A stretch of 64,000 nt of DNA. Source: Nitrososphaerota archaeon. Lineage in GTDB: Archaea; Thermoproteota; Nitrososphaeria; Nitrososphaerales; Nitrosopumilaceae. The stretch covers positions 1 to 64,000 of the forward strand of contig VBPL01000035.1 in the NCBI GenBank assembly GCA_005877205.1. Direction: 5' to 3'. The position numbers and the translations under genes are program-made. Shown one piece after another: positions 8,638 to 17,087 of this stretch. The notes under the pieces were generated by a model, which searched no databases, had not been told where the DNA came from, and worked only from the letters and a program-made list of their open reading frames with translations. Position 1 is the first letter of the stretch; every line of letters begins with the position of its first letter.

Positions 8638-8874
8638 TTAACCCTTCTGGATTATTTGTACGACGTCTATGTTGTAACCTTTTACCCTTATACAACCATG
8701 GTTTGTTACCATAGCGGGCGAGTGTGTAAAATGCTTTGAATAGTAATCACCTTCCTCAACCTCGTCAGTACCAATTTGTGCAACTTCAGCGTCCACTCCT
8801 ATCTTTTCAAGCGAGTTGCAGAATTCCTCACGTGTACTTGTTTGAGAAAAAATGTCAGACTCTGAGTCGTGCAT
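8638..8874 (-). CDS. Small conserved hypothetical protein
   Basis: 78-residue acidic protein (MHDSESDIFSQTSTREEFC) with a distinctive VEEGDYYSKHFTHSP stretch and a C-terminal HGCIRVKGYNIDVVQIIQKG. No family recognised. First gene of a two-gene operon whose promoter is wrapped in an inverted repeat (8894-8917); the TATA box there is 26-30 nt from ATG 8874. Confidence 0.65.
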   Translation of the reverse strand: MHDSESDIFSQTSTREEFCNSLEKIGVDAEVAQIGTDEVEEGDYYSKHFTHSPAMVTNHGCIRVKGYNIDVVQIIQKG

Positions 8875-8893
8875 GCGTCAGATGGAATTCGAC

Positions 8894-8917
8894 CCTCAAA
8901 TAAATATTAGTTTGAGG
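8894..8917. promoter_or_regulatory. Inverted repeat flanking the TATA box (candidate operator)
   Basis: CCTCAAA (8894-8900) and TTTGAGG (8911-8917) are perfect inverted copies separated by 10 AT-rich bases (TAAATATTAG) that include the TATA box for the minus-strand gene starting at 8874. A dimeric regulator bound here would cover the TATA box. The divergent SDR gene (start 8972) has its own TATA-like region near 8940, so the site mainly concerns the minus-strand operon. Confidence 0.55.
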
Positions 8918-8971
8918 TCTGTTCAGTAGAACAATCGAATAAATACTCCAAAAATATCCTTGTTTCTATTA

Positions 8972-10759
8972 ATGTTAAAATTTCAAAATAGAGTCGTAGT
9001 AGTAACAGGCAGTGGAACTGGAATTGGAAAAGCGATAGCTGTGCAGTTTGCCGAAAACGGGGCAAATATTGTCATTTTAGGAAGGAGAAAAGAGCCGCTC
9101 GAAGAGGCAGCTAAAGATTTAGAACAGATTATTGCCAAAGTCCAAAGTGGAGCATTTGTCAAAATCTTCCCCGGTGTTGATGTCAGCGATGAGGAAGGAG
9201 TTTCTAAAATGTTCAAAGAACTCAAAAAATCACCTGGTATTGTAGATGTTGTAGTTAACAATGCTGGCGTGTCAGGTCCAGTAACATGCTTTGTCAATGC
9301 ACCAATGTCGGAATTTAGAAATACTGTAGGAATTCATCTTACTGGTACTTTTTGGACATCTGCAGAAGCTATCAAAGCTATGAAACCAGGGGGAAAGATT
9401 GTCACTATCTCTACCTTCTTTACAGAGGAACGTCCCTTTGAGCAAAGACCTTATAGATTTAGAAGCCCATACACCGCGTCACAAGGAGCCAAGAACAGAC
9501 TTGCCGAAGCAATGTCATGGGAACTTACGAACAAAGGAATTATTTCAATAGCCACCAACCCAGGCCCAGTACACTCTGACAGAATATACAAGACTGTCTA
9601 CCCTAAAGCGGCAGCAGAATTCATGAGGGTTAGCGGTTTTGAGAATCTAACATCTGAAGAAGTCGAGAGTATCAATAACGACATACTACCATTGCTGGGA
9701 GAAGCCGAAAAAACTGTGCAGGAAGGAATCAAAAATGCTGCGACCAAACTTGCAAAAACAAAGGCAATAACTTCAGAATCTGAGGTTGAGAAACTTGGTG
9801 TCACAATTTCATCGCTTTTATCTAAGATACAGCAAATTGCAGAAAAAATTCAAAGCAATACCAGCAAGATGATTCCGGACGAACAATTCTTATCTCAGCA
9901 ACAAGTGGCTGAGACTGTCTTGATGTTGTGTGATAACAACATTTCTAGAATTCTAAACGGCAAAGTGATACCTGGTGATCGTGTATTCTATCCTGTAAAA
10001 CCCCACATTTCCTCGTCAATCCCCGATACACAGCCAGACTTTAAATCAAGAATAGTCCTGTTCGCGGTGGATGCAACTGACGAATCAGACATCATACGAA
10101 CAGAATTCCTTGCACAAAACATTGAGAATAACGGTGGAAAATGCATTATTCTCATTTCAGAAACAAGCACAAAGCACACGGAACAAAGGCTCTCCAAATT
10201 CCATTCGCATGTTATCGATTTTACAAATCAAGAAAACATAAAACGTATGCTAAACACGGCTGCGCAAAATATAGGACCAATCAGTACTGTAGTTTACGTA
10301 ACTGGGAAAATTCCACCGCTTTCGAAGCTTACCGAACTTTCAAGGCAACAATGGGACGGCCTTGTTGATAAATTCATTAACACCCCTGCGTTAGTCTTGC
10401 AAGAATCATTAAACAAATTTGTTCCTGGCGGAGCAAAGAATCCTAACCTTTTCAAAGACAAGCATGGTACCATCATAATAATAGGACCTGATATGCCTAT
10501 TGGAACTAAGGTCTCTGGAAGTGACAGAGCAAAAATTGAGGTGTTCAGAGGTGCGTTGAGACCGTTTGTGGCAACAGTGAATCAAGAATTAAGTGATGTT
10601 CTAAAATCAAAGGCAAGAATTTACCTCCTCCTACCTGGAAGCATAGAAGGAGTAGAGCCAAATAATGCAAGAATTCTGAATGCAATAAGTTACTTTAGTT
10701 CTGGAAAAACAATGAACAGCTCCGAGGTAATTTATTATCCAGACGAAACCCGATCCTAA
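8972..10759 (+). CDS. Double short-chain dehydrogenase/reductase protein
   Basis: 595-residue protein made of two SDR-like Rossmann domains. The first has TGSGTGIGKA (NAD(P) binding), NNAGVSG and YTASQGAK, where the Lys of the catalytic YxxxK is replaced by Gln (Tyr167, Gln171). The second (from about residue 355) keeps the fold but lacks a clear glycine motif and active site. The tandem SDR layout recalls bifunctional malonyl-CoA reductase halves, but the function here is open. ATG 8972 is preferred over TTG 8960; a TATA-like ATAAATACT lies ~28 nt upstream. The stop overlaps the next ATG (TAATG), so it is translationally coupled to the MaoC-like gene. Confidence 0.8.
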   Translation: MLKFQNRVVVVTGSGTGIGKAIAVQFAENGANIVILGRRKEPLEEAAKDLEQIIAKVQSGAFVKIFPGVDVSDEEGVSKMFKELKKSPGIVDVVVNNAGVSGPVTCFVNAPMSEFRNTVGIHLTGTFWTSAEAIKAMKPGGKIVTISTFFTEERPFEQRPYRFRSPYTASQGAKNRLAEAMSWELTNKGIISIATNPGPVHSDRIYKTVYPKAAAEFMRVSGFENLTSEEVESINNDILPLLGEAEKTVQEGIKNAATKLAKTKAITSESEVEKLGVTISSLLSKIQQIAEKIQSNTSKMIPDEQFLSQQQVAETVLMLCDNNISRILNGKVIPGDRVFYPVKPHISSSIPDTQPDFKSRIVLFAVDATDESDIIRTEFLAQNIENNGGKCIILISETSTKHTEQRLSKFHSHVIDFTNQENIKRMLNTAAQNIGPISTVVYVTGKIPPLSKLTELSRQQWDGLVDKFINTPALVLQESLNKFVPGGAKNPNLFKDKHGTIIIIGPDMPIGTKVSGSDRAKIEVFRGALRPFVATVNQELSDVLKSKARIYLLLPGSIEGVEPNNARILNAISYFSSGKTMNSSEVIYYPDETRS

Positions 10760-11223
10760 TGAAAAAGTTCTCAGAGCTTAGAGTAGGCGATGAGTTTCTT
10801 TCCCAATGTAAGATTTCATCTGACGATCTTAGCAGATATCTCGAATTTTCAGGAATAAGGAATGCAATTTATGAGAACAAGGAATTTTCAAATCAGGAAC
10901 GGAAAATGGTTTCAGGGAGGGCCATACTATCAAAGGTTGAAGGCGAGTTTACAAAATTAAATGAAATGTATGGAAATCTCTTGATTTTTTATGGTGTAGA
11001 CGGGGATCCAACATGGAAAAACAGACAGACTAGATTTCTGAAGCCGCTTTATGCTGATGAAACGCTAAAGATAAAATTTAGAATTTCAGAAAAGCGAGAT
11101 CTTAATGATGAATTTGGTCTTTTAGCTATAGATTTTGAGGGATCAAAAGAAAACGATGAACTAGTATTGATATCAAAGAGAAATCTGTACCAGATTAGAA
11201 AGGAGCCTCCAGCGCATCAATAA
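10759..11223 (+). CDS. MaoC-like hot-dog fold protein (possible acyl dehydratase)
   Basis: 154 residues with the hot-dog pattern of MaoC-type hydratases/dehydratases: FSELRVGDEF at the start, a central helix, then GDPTWKNRQTRFLKPLYADETLKIKF strands. It starts inside the stop of the double-SDR gene (TAATG), so the two are probably made together and may act on the same acyl-CoA-type substrate. The usual catalytic Asp/His pair is not obvious. The 3' end overlaps the convergent permease gene by 29 bp. Confidence 0.7.
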   Translation: MKKFSELRVGDEFLSQCKISSDDLSRYLEFSGIRNAIYENKEFSNQERKMVSGRAILSKVEGEFTKLNEMYGNLLIFYGVDGDPTWKNRQTRFLKPLYADETLKIKFRISEKRDLNDEFGLLAIDFEGSKENDELVLISKRNLYQIRKEPPAHQ

Positions 11224-11959
11224 AGAGTTTGATTGCAGTAATTATCAGAACTATTGTAACAAGTAGCCTGAGTTTTCGTTCTTCTACACGTAACGAAAGT
11301 TTACTACCCAAAATTCCTCCGGCAAATGAGCCAGCAGAAAGTAACCCTGCTTGATAATAATCAGGATGGCCTAAAATAGAATGAATAATCATGCCGGATG
11401 CAGCTGCAAACATGAGAATAAACTGTGACGTAGGCGCAGCTAGTCTCATAGAAAGTCCAATAGCAATTACCATCAAGGGGACAAATACTGTACCACCGCC
11501 AATCCCAAATAAGCTAGAAATTATTCCGGCAAAAAAACTTGTCCCAACCGCAAGTACCATAATCTGTTTGGATAGATTGTATTCTTTGGATTCCATTTTT
11601 CTTCTAGCATAAATGTATACACTAGAACCAATCAATACAATGGCAAATAGCATTTTGAATAGTGATGAGGATATCTCATCTGATATGTACGCTCCAAGTA
11701 TTGTTCCAGGTATAGAAAGAAGCGCAAGTTTGAGACCAACCGAGTAAATTATCCTCTTTTGTTTTGCATATGATGTGCTAGACGCTACAGCGTTGCTGAA
11801 TGCAGCAAAAAGACTATTGCTTGCGGCAAGAGTTGGCGAGAATCCAAAGAATGTCAACACCGGTACGATCACAAATCCTCCTCCCAACCCAATCATTGAT
11901 CCTATTATTCCAGCCACAAAGCCAAGAGGAAGTAGCCAGAGATATTCAAACAATGCCAT
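11195..11959 (-). CDS. TauE/SafE family membrane permease
   Basis: Integral membrane protein of the sulfite exporter TauE/SafE family, 254 residues with about eight hydrophobic segments. It shows the family's internal repeat: LGFVAGIIGSMIGLGGGFVI in the first half and FFAGIISSLFGIGGGTVFVP in the second. Members export sulfite, sulfonates or other anions; the substrate here is unknown, although siroheme sulfite/nitrite reductase and other sulfur genes lie further along. ATG 11959 was chosen; GTG/TTG codons lie just upstream (11962, 11965). Confidence 0.85.
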   Translation of the reverse strand: MALFEYLWLLPLGFVAGIIGSMIGLGGGFVIVPVLTFFGFSPTLAASNSLFAAFSNAVASSTSYAKQKRIIYSVGLKLALLSIPGTILGAYISDEISSSLFKMLFAIVLIGSSVYIYARRKMESKEYNLSKQIMVLAVGTSFFAGIISSLFGIGGGTVFVPLMVIAIGLSMRLAAPTSQFILMFAAASGMIIHSILGHPDYYQAGLLSAGSFAGGILGSKLSLRVEERKLRLLVTIVLIITAIKLFIDALEAPF

Positions 11960-12026
11960 CACCAAAATGAATTTACCACAGATTAAGGGATCGCGTCAAC
12001 CTTAGTGAACTAAGATATGGAGTTAA

Positions 12027-12683
12027 TTATCTAGCGACTAGCAGCTTCCAGAGGTAACCGTGCTCATTAGTACTTAATTCAATTTCAAAATGTTTGTTTA
12101 CCAATGGAATAGAATGGGTTGTACTATTTGGTTTCTTACCGTTTATGTGAAAATCTCTGAGGGCGTTTACCATATCAGATAGTGTGGCATAACCGCCAGG
12201 TCTCTCCTTATCCCAGCACTGACACACTGTTTCGTTAATTACCGCTCCAAACACATTCTTTACGTTATCATAACTTGTTAACATAGGATCCAATTGTAAT
12301 GCTACTATTACAAGTCCTGGAGCAGTAACAGAACCAACCATGCTAATATCTCCAAGAAAACTACCCCTTGTGTCCCTTAGCTCAGTTGAAGTGCAATACT
12401 TAACGAGAGCTTGTTTTTTTGGATCCGAGAGAAAATTACAATTTTGGTTGATATCTGTCTGACTGCTAAATCTTATGGGGTTTGACATATTGATGTGATG
12501 TGATTCCAAGGCCGTTTTCAAATCAGAGTTTGCTTCTTCATATGAGAAATCCAAGTCTAATGCAGAGGTTCCCACCTCCTCACCAGTATTTTTTTGCGAG
12601 GTGTTGAGTTGAGTGGAAATTATGACCGTTATACTGATTGCTACTGCAACGGCTATTCCAGTGTAAGTATATTTTGATTTCAC
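12027..12683 (-). CDS. Membrane-anchored hypothetical protein
   Basis: About 218 residues with one N-terminal membrane segment (YTGIAVAVAISITVIIS) and a soluble, presumably extracytoplasmic domain with several cysteines (NQNCNF, KYCTS, CQCW). I recognise no family. The frame is open to ATG 12725, but a TATA box at 12701-12715 sits 25 nt before GTG 12683, which puts the start directly before the membrane segment. The site of action is inferred from the anchor only. Confidence 0.7.
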   Translation of the reverse strand: MKSKYTYTGIAVAVAISITVIISTQLNTSQKNTGEEVGTSALDLDFSYEEANSDLKTALESHHINMSNPIRFSSQTDINQNCNFLSDPKKQALVKYCTSTELRDTRGSFLGDISMVGSVTAPGLVIVALQLDPMLTSYDNVKNVFGAVINETVCQCWDKERPGGYATLSDMVNALRDFHINGKKPNSTTHSIPLVNKHFEIELSTNEHGYLWKLLVAR

Positions 12684-12700
12684 GGTATCCTGAGTTTTTG

Positions 12701-12715
12701 ATACTTTAATAAAGC
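12701..12715 (-). promoter_or_regulatory. TATA box deciding the start of the membrane protein gene
   Basis: On the minus strand this reads GCTTTATTAAAGTAT, centred about 25 nt before GTG 12683. It lies inside the open frame from ATG 12725 and argues that the longer start is not used. Confidence 0.5.
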
Positions 12716-12734
12716 AATCTTGCATTCGTGAATG

Positions 12735-12742
12735 TTAATTAA
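12735..12742 (+). promoter_or_regulatory. TATA box of homoserine dehydrogenase gene
   Basis: TTAATTAA centred 24-25 nt upstream of ATG 12763, fitting a leaderless transcript. Confidence 0.5.
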
Positions 12743-12762
12743 TACCAAAATGTGTCTTGTGG

Positions 12763-13776
12763 ATGTTGCGCATAATATTGTGTGGTTTTGGAATCGTGGG
12801 ACAAAGTTTTGCAAAACTTCTCTTGTCAAGATCCGAAGACCTTTATGCAAAACATGGAGTGAAACCAAGAATAGTTGGAGTTTTTGATTCAAAAGGCTCT
12901 GCAGCTTCATCGGCTGGTCTTGATCTGAATAGATTACTAGAAGTTAAGAAAAAGTATGGAAACATAAGAAAATACCACAACAAGGAGAAGGACGCAAATG
13001 GACTTGAAATGATAAAAGGCATGGATGCCGAAATCCTAATTGAGACTACTCCAAGCAATTACAAGAATGCAGAACCAGGTATGTCTCATATAGTAAATGC
13101 TATGAAAAAAGGACTCCACGTTATCACTGTAAATAAAGGGCCATTAGCTCTTGCATTTCCATCACTAATTGAATTAGCTACATACAATCAAGTGCAATTG
13201 AAATTTAGTGGTACAGTGGGAGGAGGCACACCAATACTAGATTATGCAAAAAATAGCCTACGAGGAGAGCGTATCGTTTCATTCCAAGGAATTCTCAATG
13301 GTACCACAAACTATATTCTAACGAATATGGCTGGAGGAATGACCTTCAAGGTTGCTCTCTCCGATGCCAAAAAGAGGGGATATGTCGAGGCAGATGAATC
13401 TCTCGATATAGATGGGTTTGACGCTGCTGCAAAACTTGTCATACTAGCAAATTGGATTATGGACATGAAAGTTACCATCAAGGATATCAAGCGAATTGGA
13501 ATCAGGAATGTGTCAACCTCTGATATTAAGAAAGCCTCATCACACAAGTCAGCTGTAAAGCTAATTGCCTCCTGCAATAGAGTTCTTGAAGTGTCGCCAA
13601 AAGAAATACTCCTTAATGACCCACTATGTGTCAATGGAACATTAAACGCAATTACTTTTAATTCTGAACATTCTGGTCAGCAGACTATAATAGGTCGTGG
13701 CGCTGGAGGAATGGAAACTGCCAGTTCAATCCTACGTGACTTGTTAGATATAAAACAGGAAATGTCAAGAGTTTGA
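12763..13776 (+). CDS. hom: Homoserine dehydrogenase
   Basis: NAD(P)-dependent reduction of aspartate semialdehyde to homoserine, the branch point to threonine and methionine. The Rossmann motif is LCGFGIVGQSF at the N terminus. The catalytic/substrate region includes VNKGPLAL, SGTVGGGTPI, NGTTNYILT and DESLDIDGFDAAAKLVIL, all characteristic. At ~337 residues it is the short form without a regulatory ACT domain. ATG 12763 was chosen over TTG 12757 because of TATA spacing. The stop overlaps the TTG start of the PUA gene. Confidence 0.93.
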   Translation: MLRIILCGFGIVGQSFAKLLLSRSEDLYAKHGVKPRIVGVFDSKGSAASSAGLDLNRLLEVKKKYGNIRKYHNKEKDANGLEMIKGMDAEILIETTPSNYKNAEPGMSHIVNAMKKGLHVITVNKGPLALAFPSLIELATYNQVQLKFSGTVGGGTPILDYAKNSLRGERIVSFQGILNGTTNYILTNMAGGMTFKVALSDAKKRGYVEADESLDIDGFDAAAKLVILANWIMDMKVTIKDIKRIGIRNVSTSDIKKASSHKSAVKLIASCNRVLEVSPKEILLNDPLCVNGTLNAITFNSEHSGQQTIIGRGAGGMETASSILRDLLDIKQEMSRV

Positions 13777-14246
13777 AATCACACGCTCTCTCTAAAAGTT
13801 CATGTAACGAAACATTAGATAAAATAACATCCCAATGGCAAATAGAAATTCCAAAAATTAAGACACTGGTATTACATGAACTTGACGAAAGTGCCAGTCT
13901 GATAAAGGGCGATAGTTTCACAGCACTAAAGATAGGTGATATCTACTTACCATTTTTGTCTGAGACGTCACTGCTAGAAAAATTTCCCAAAGTTGTTGTA
14001 GATACAGGAGCAATCAAGTTTGTTTGTAATGGAGCCAACGTCATGCGACCTGGAATCAGAAAACATACGGAATTTAAAAAAGACGACATTATCTGTGTTG
14101 TTGAAGAAGCTCATAACAAGTATCTTGCTGTAGGAAAATCACTTGTTTCAAGTAATGAGATGCAAAACATCACAAAGGGGGAAGTTGTAAAGAATTTACA
14201 TTACATTTCTGACAAATACTGGGAAACTGCCAAACTGATAAAGTAG
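13773..14246 (+). CDS. PUA-domain RNA-binding protein
   Basis: 157 residues; an N-terminal alpha/beta segment followed by a C-terminal PUA domain (VVDTGAIKFVCNGANVMRPG ... DIICVVEEAHNKYLAVGKSL). This two-part layout matches archaeal relatives of MCT-1/Tma20, which bind RNA or ribosomes in translation recycling. The start is TTG 13773, overlapping the stop of homoserine dehydrogenase, so translation is likely coupled. The role is inferred from domain type. It abuts the convergent proteasome gene with no gap. Confidence 0.75.
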   Translation: MKSHALSKSSCNETLDKITSQWQIEIPKIKTLVLHELDESASLIKGDSFTALKIGDIYLPFLSETSLLEKFPKVVVDTGAIKFVCNGANVMRPGIRKHTEFKKDDIICVVEEAHNKYLAVGKSLVSSNEMQNITKGEVVKNLHYISDKYWETAKLIK

Positions 14247-14840
14247 CTAGTTTTCCGTAAATTCTCTTACGCCGTTTTTGTCGGCAACGAGTACGTCGAT
14301 TCCTTCACCACTTGCTGCATCCCTCATTATTGCTGACTTTATTGATTTAACTGCAAGTGAAACGGCTTCCTTTTCTTTCATTTTAGGTTTGTATTCTTGG
14401 TCCAAAACACCAAGTGCCATCTCGGCTCCTGTACCTACTGAAGCATAATCGTCTGGCAAAACAGAACCCAATGGATCCAGTGTGTATATTGCAGGTTCTC
14501 CATCTACACCACCAACTATCACTTGAGTTAACAGCGGGAAGAACCTACGCTCGTACATCAGGGTAGACATCATTTTGGCAACGGAGTTGGGAGGAATCTC
14601 TCTCTTTAGTTCCATCTTTCTTATCTTAGTCAACGCACGCATTTGCATTGCCAGGACTTGCATGTCGGCTACCATTCCAGCACAACATGCTCCCACATAA
14701 TCGGTTATCTTGAAAGTCTTCTTTGTACTCTTGCTTACTACAAAATTTCCATATGCAATTCTCCTTTCACTTGCCATGACCACGCCACCATCATATGTTA
14801 TGCCAACTGCTGTGGCGCCAGGCATGTACATGTAAGCCAT
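14247..14840 (-). CDS. psmB: Proteasome beta subunit, Ala at the Thr1 position (probably inactive)
   Basis: Beta subunit of the archaeal 20S proteasome. Aligning conserved positions (Glu17 in MASERR, Lys33 in KSTKKTFKI) with the known archaeal beta subunit puts Ala9 of MAYMYMPGATAVG at position 1, where the catalytic Thr nucleophile should follow the Gly-Thr processing site. The later ASVGTGAEMALG motif is intact. So this paralogue probably assembles but neither self-processes nor cuts; inactive beta paralogues are known in other archaea that also have an active one. ATG 14840 gives an 8-residue pre-sequence; a TATA-like TTTATTG lies ~28 nt upstream. The partner active subunit is not in this window. 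Confidence 0.88.
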   Translation of the reverse strand: MAYMYMPGATAVGITYDGGVVMASERRIAYGNFVVSKSTKKTFKITDYVGACCAGMVADMQVLAMQMRALTKIRKMELKREIPPNSVAKMMSTLMYERRFFPLLTQVIVGGVDGEPAIYTLDPLGSVLPDDYASVGTGAEMALGVLDQEYKPKMKEKEAVSLAVKSIKSAIMRDAASGEGIDVLVADKNGVREFTEN

Positions 14841-15007
14841 GTTTGAACTGCAAAACGAGCACAATAAAGGCCTTTCTCTAAAATCACGTATAGATGCATA
14901 ACTTCTTTTTTGTTACTTTAGGTTGATTTTGAAATGTCGTTTTGGTATACTTTTTGAGACTAATTGGACTTTTAAACGAAGATCTCCGACGTGTTAGAAT
15001 ACAAGAA

Positions 15008-15724
15008 ATGAAAAAAATCTACCTCCCAATCTTCGTTGTGTTAATCGCTTCCATCTTTGCAGTCTGGATTAGCATTGAACCTGTGTTTGGAGAAGGTAAG
15101 GTACCGACGTGGGTAAAGAATGTCATTACATGGTGGAGCCAAGGACAGGTATCTGATGACGAGTTTCTGAAAGGGATAAAATTTCTAGTTGAAAATAACA
15201 TAATTCAGATTGAATCTTCCAAAAATTCTGGATCAGAACCTATTGTAACTTCTGACAAAACGATTTACAGCCAAGGCGATACAATTACCATATCAGGCAC
15301 TGGTTTCGCAGATGGAGATGTAGTTGTGGTAGTAGGAAATTATGACTATCTTGCTTATGTTGATACTGAAACGAACAAAGTGGGATTGGATCAGACTGAT
15401 TTAAGCGAGCTTTCAGTGCTTGCACAGTACCAATATTCCGATAACAATCTTGGGAACTGGGCAAAGAGACCATATCCTGCAGGCCTAGCAATAAGTACAA
15501 GAATACATGCTGATCACTCTGGAAACTGGCAGATTACACTCAAAGAGTTCACATCAACTGATAAAGACTCCAACGGAAACGAAGTAACAAGTTCTCATTT
15601 TTTGCCGCCTGACCAATATATCGTAAAGGTGGCTCAAAAGATATATCAAAGTGATGATTCGACCGATTCAGGCTACAAGAACCTTTCCATCAGGACTGCC
15701 TACACAAATATCACAGTGGAATAG
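15008..15724 (+). CDS. Secreted protein with thaumarchaeal WW-type repeat segment
   Basis: About 238 residues from ATG 15008 (MKKIYLPIFVVLIASIF). The signal peptide is followed by VPTWVKNVITWWSQGQVSDDEFLKGIKFLVENNII, a segment repeatedly found in thaumarchaeal exported proteins, and then by a beta-rich Ig-like domain (DKTIYSQGDTITISGTGFAD). It is likely surface-located. The function is unknown; the Ig-like part suggests binding or structural use. The open frame extends upstream to 14942, but only this ATG places the signal peptide at the N terminus. Confidence 0.75.
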   Translation: MKKIYLPIFVVLIASIFAVWISIEPVFGEGKVPTWVKNVITWWSQGQVSDDEFLKGIKFLVENNIIQIESSKNSGSEPIVTSDKTIYSQGDTITISGTGFADGDVVVVVGNYDYLAYVDTETNKVGLDQTDLSELSVLAQYQYSDNNLGNWAKRPYPAGLAISTRIHADHSGNWQITLKEFTSTDKDSNGNEVTSSHFLPPDQYIVKVAQKIYQSDDSTDSGYKNLSIRTAYTNITVE

Positions 15725-15731
15725 TCCATCT

Positions 15732-17081
15732 TTATTGATTACTGAATTTCTTTATAATTTTGCACATACATTTAGTTGTTTTCTGCAACAAATCAATTCG
15801 TGCAAATTCATTGGGAGAGTGAATTCGTGAGAATATGTATGTGCTGCCAATTGATATACATGGAACCTTTAACACTTTAGAAAATGAATACATTGGGCCC
15901 GTCCCTGCGGACGAAACACTCACTATAGATTTACCAAAAGCTTCGTTGGCAGCTTCTCTTACTGTCTTAACAAACTGGTTTGAGATCTTCGTTCTTGATG
16001 CTGCCTCACCGTGAATCATCCTAACTTGAATGTCCTCAAATCCTCTTTCTTTGAGATGTTGCTTGAGTCTGCCTAGCTGTTTCAATGGACTCATTTTGGG
16101 AACCAGCCTGAAATCAATTTTGACTAGTGCTCTAGAAGGAAGAACTGTTTTTGCTCCTAGTCCTTCATAGCCAGATGTGAAGCCTGCGATATTGCAAGTA
16201 GGTTCACCCACCAATGCTTTTCTTATTTTAACTCCTTTCTTGTCGCCAACAAATCTTTTTATTCCATATTCTTTTTTGAATGACTTTTCGTCAAAAGGTT
16301 CAGATGCAATAACTCTTAATTCTTCATTTGTAAAATCCTCGACTTCTTTATACCAGTCTTTTATCAGAATCTTGCCATCTTTATTTCGTAAAGTTTTCAA
16401 AGCTTCTACTAATCTCCATGCAGGGTTCTCAATAAGGACGGCAAGACTAGAGTGAGCGTCTCGAACCGACTCTTGCACAGACAGTTCTACATATAAGAGA
16501 CCTTTCATTCCAAGACTAATAATTGGTCTGTCCTTTTCGTCAACGTAACCAAATTCCCATATTACTGCGTCACAAGACAACTTTCTTTCATACCTTTGGA
16601 GATAATCTTCAATGTGCATACTTCCTATTTCTTCTTCACCTTCAACAAGAAACTTGATGTTGCATGGTACATCACCGGTAGTTTTGAGAAATGCTTCAGC
16701 TGCTTTGATTCTGGTAATTAGTTCGCCTTTGTCATCGGCTGAACCTCGCCCATAGATTTTGTTTCCTCGTATATTACCGCTAAAAGGTTTATCATTCCAT
16801 AACTCTAATGGCTCTGCGGGTTGAACATCGTAATGATTGTAAAATAGTATGGTCTTGGCAGGATTTTGCTTTGATCTTACCTCACCATACACAGCTGGAG
16901 GAATATTCTTTCCTATACGCAATGTCTCTGCCTTTATCCCCGCTTTTCTCATCATGCAGACTACCAGCCTTGCACACTCTTCGAGGCCTACATTTTTTGC
17001 TGAAACGCTTGGCTGCCTTATTAATTTCTGAAGATCAGAAATTAATGCTGTCATATTTTTGTCAATGAATTTATCCTGCAT
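15732..17081 (-). CDS. M20 family metallopeptidase (dipeptidase-like)
   Basis: 449-residue zinc peptidase of the ArgE/DapE/CPG2 group. Metal and catalytic motifs are FYNHYDVQPAEP (His, Asp), GRGSADDKGEL (bridging Asp) and VEGEEEIGS (catalytic Glu), with a closing HSPNEFARID (His). The inserted dimerisation domain lies in the middle. No signal peptide, so cytoplasmic peptide or amide hydrolysis is likely; the exact substrate cannot be told. It is the last gene of a minus-strand operon, 6 bp after nnrD. Confidence 0.88.
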   Translation of the reverse strand: MQDKFIDKNMTALISDLQKLIRQPSVSAKNVGLEECARLVVCMMRKAGIKAETLRIGKNIPPAVYGEVRSKQNPAKTILFYNHYDVQPAEPLELWNDKPFSGNIRGNKIYGRGSADDKGELITRIKAAEAFLKTTGDVPCNIKFLVEGEEEIGSMHIEDYLQRYERKLSCDAVIWEFGYVDEKDRPIISLGMKGLLYVELSVQESVRDAHSSLAVLIENPAWRLVEALKTLRNKDGKILIKDWYKEVEDFTNEELRVIASEPFDEKSFKKEYGIKRFVGDKKGVKIRKALVGEPTCNIAGFTSGYEGLGAKTVLPSRALVKIDFRLVPKMSPLKQLGRLKQHLKERGFEDIQVRMIHGEAASRTKISNQFVKTVREAANEAFGKSIVSVSSAGTGPMYSFSKVLKVPCISIGSTYIFSRIHSPNEFARIDLLQKTTKCMCKIIKKFSNQ

Positions 17082-17087
17082 GATTAA

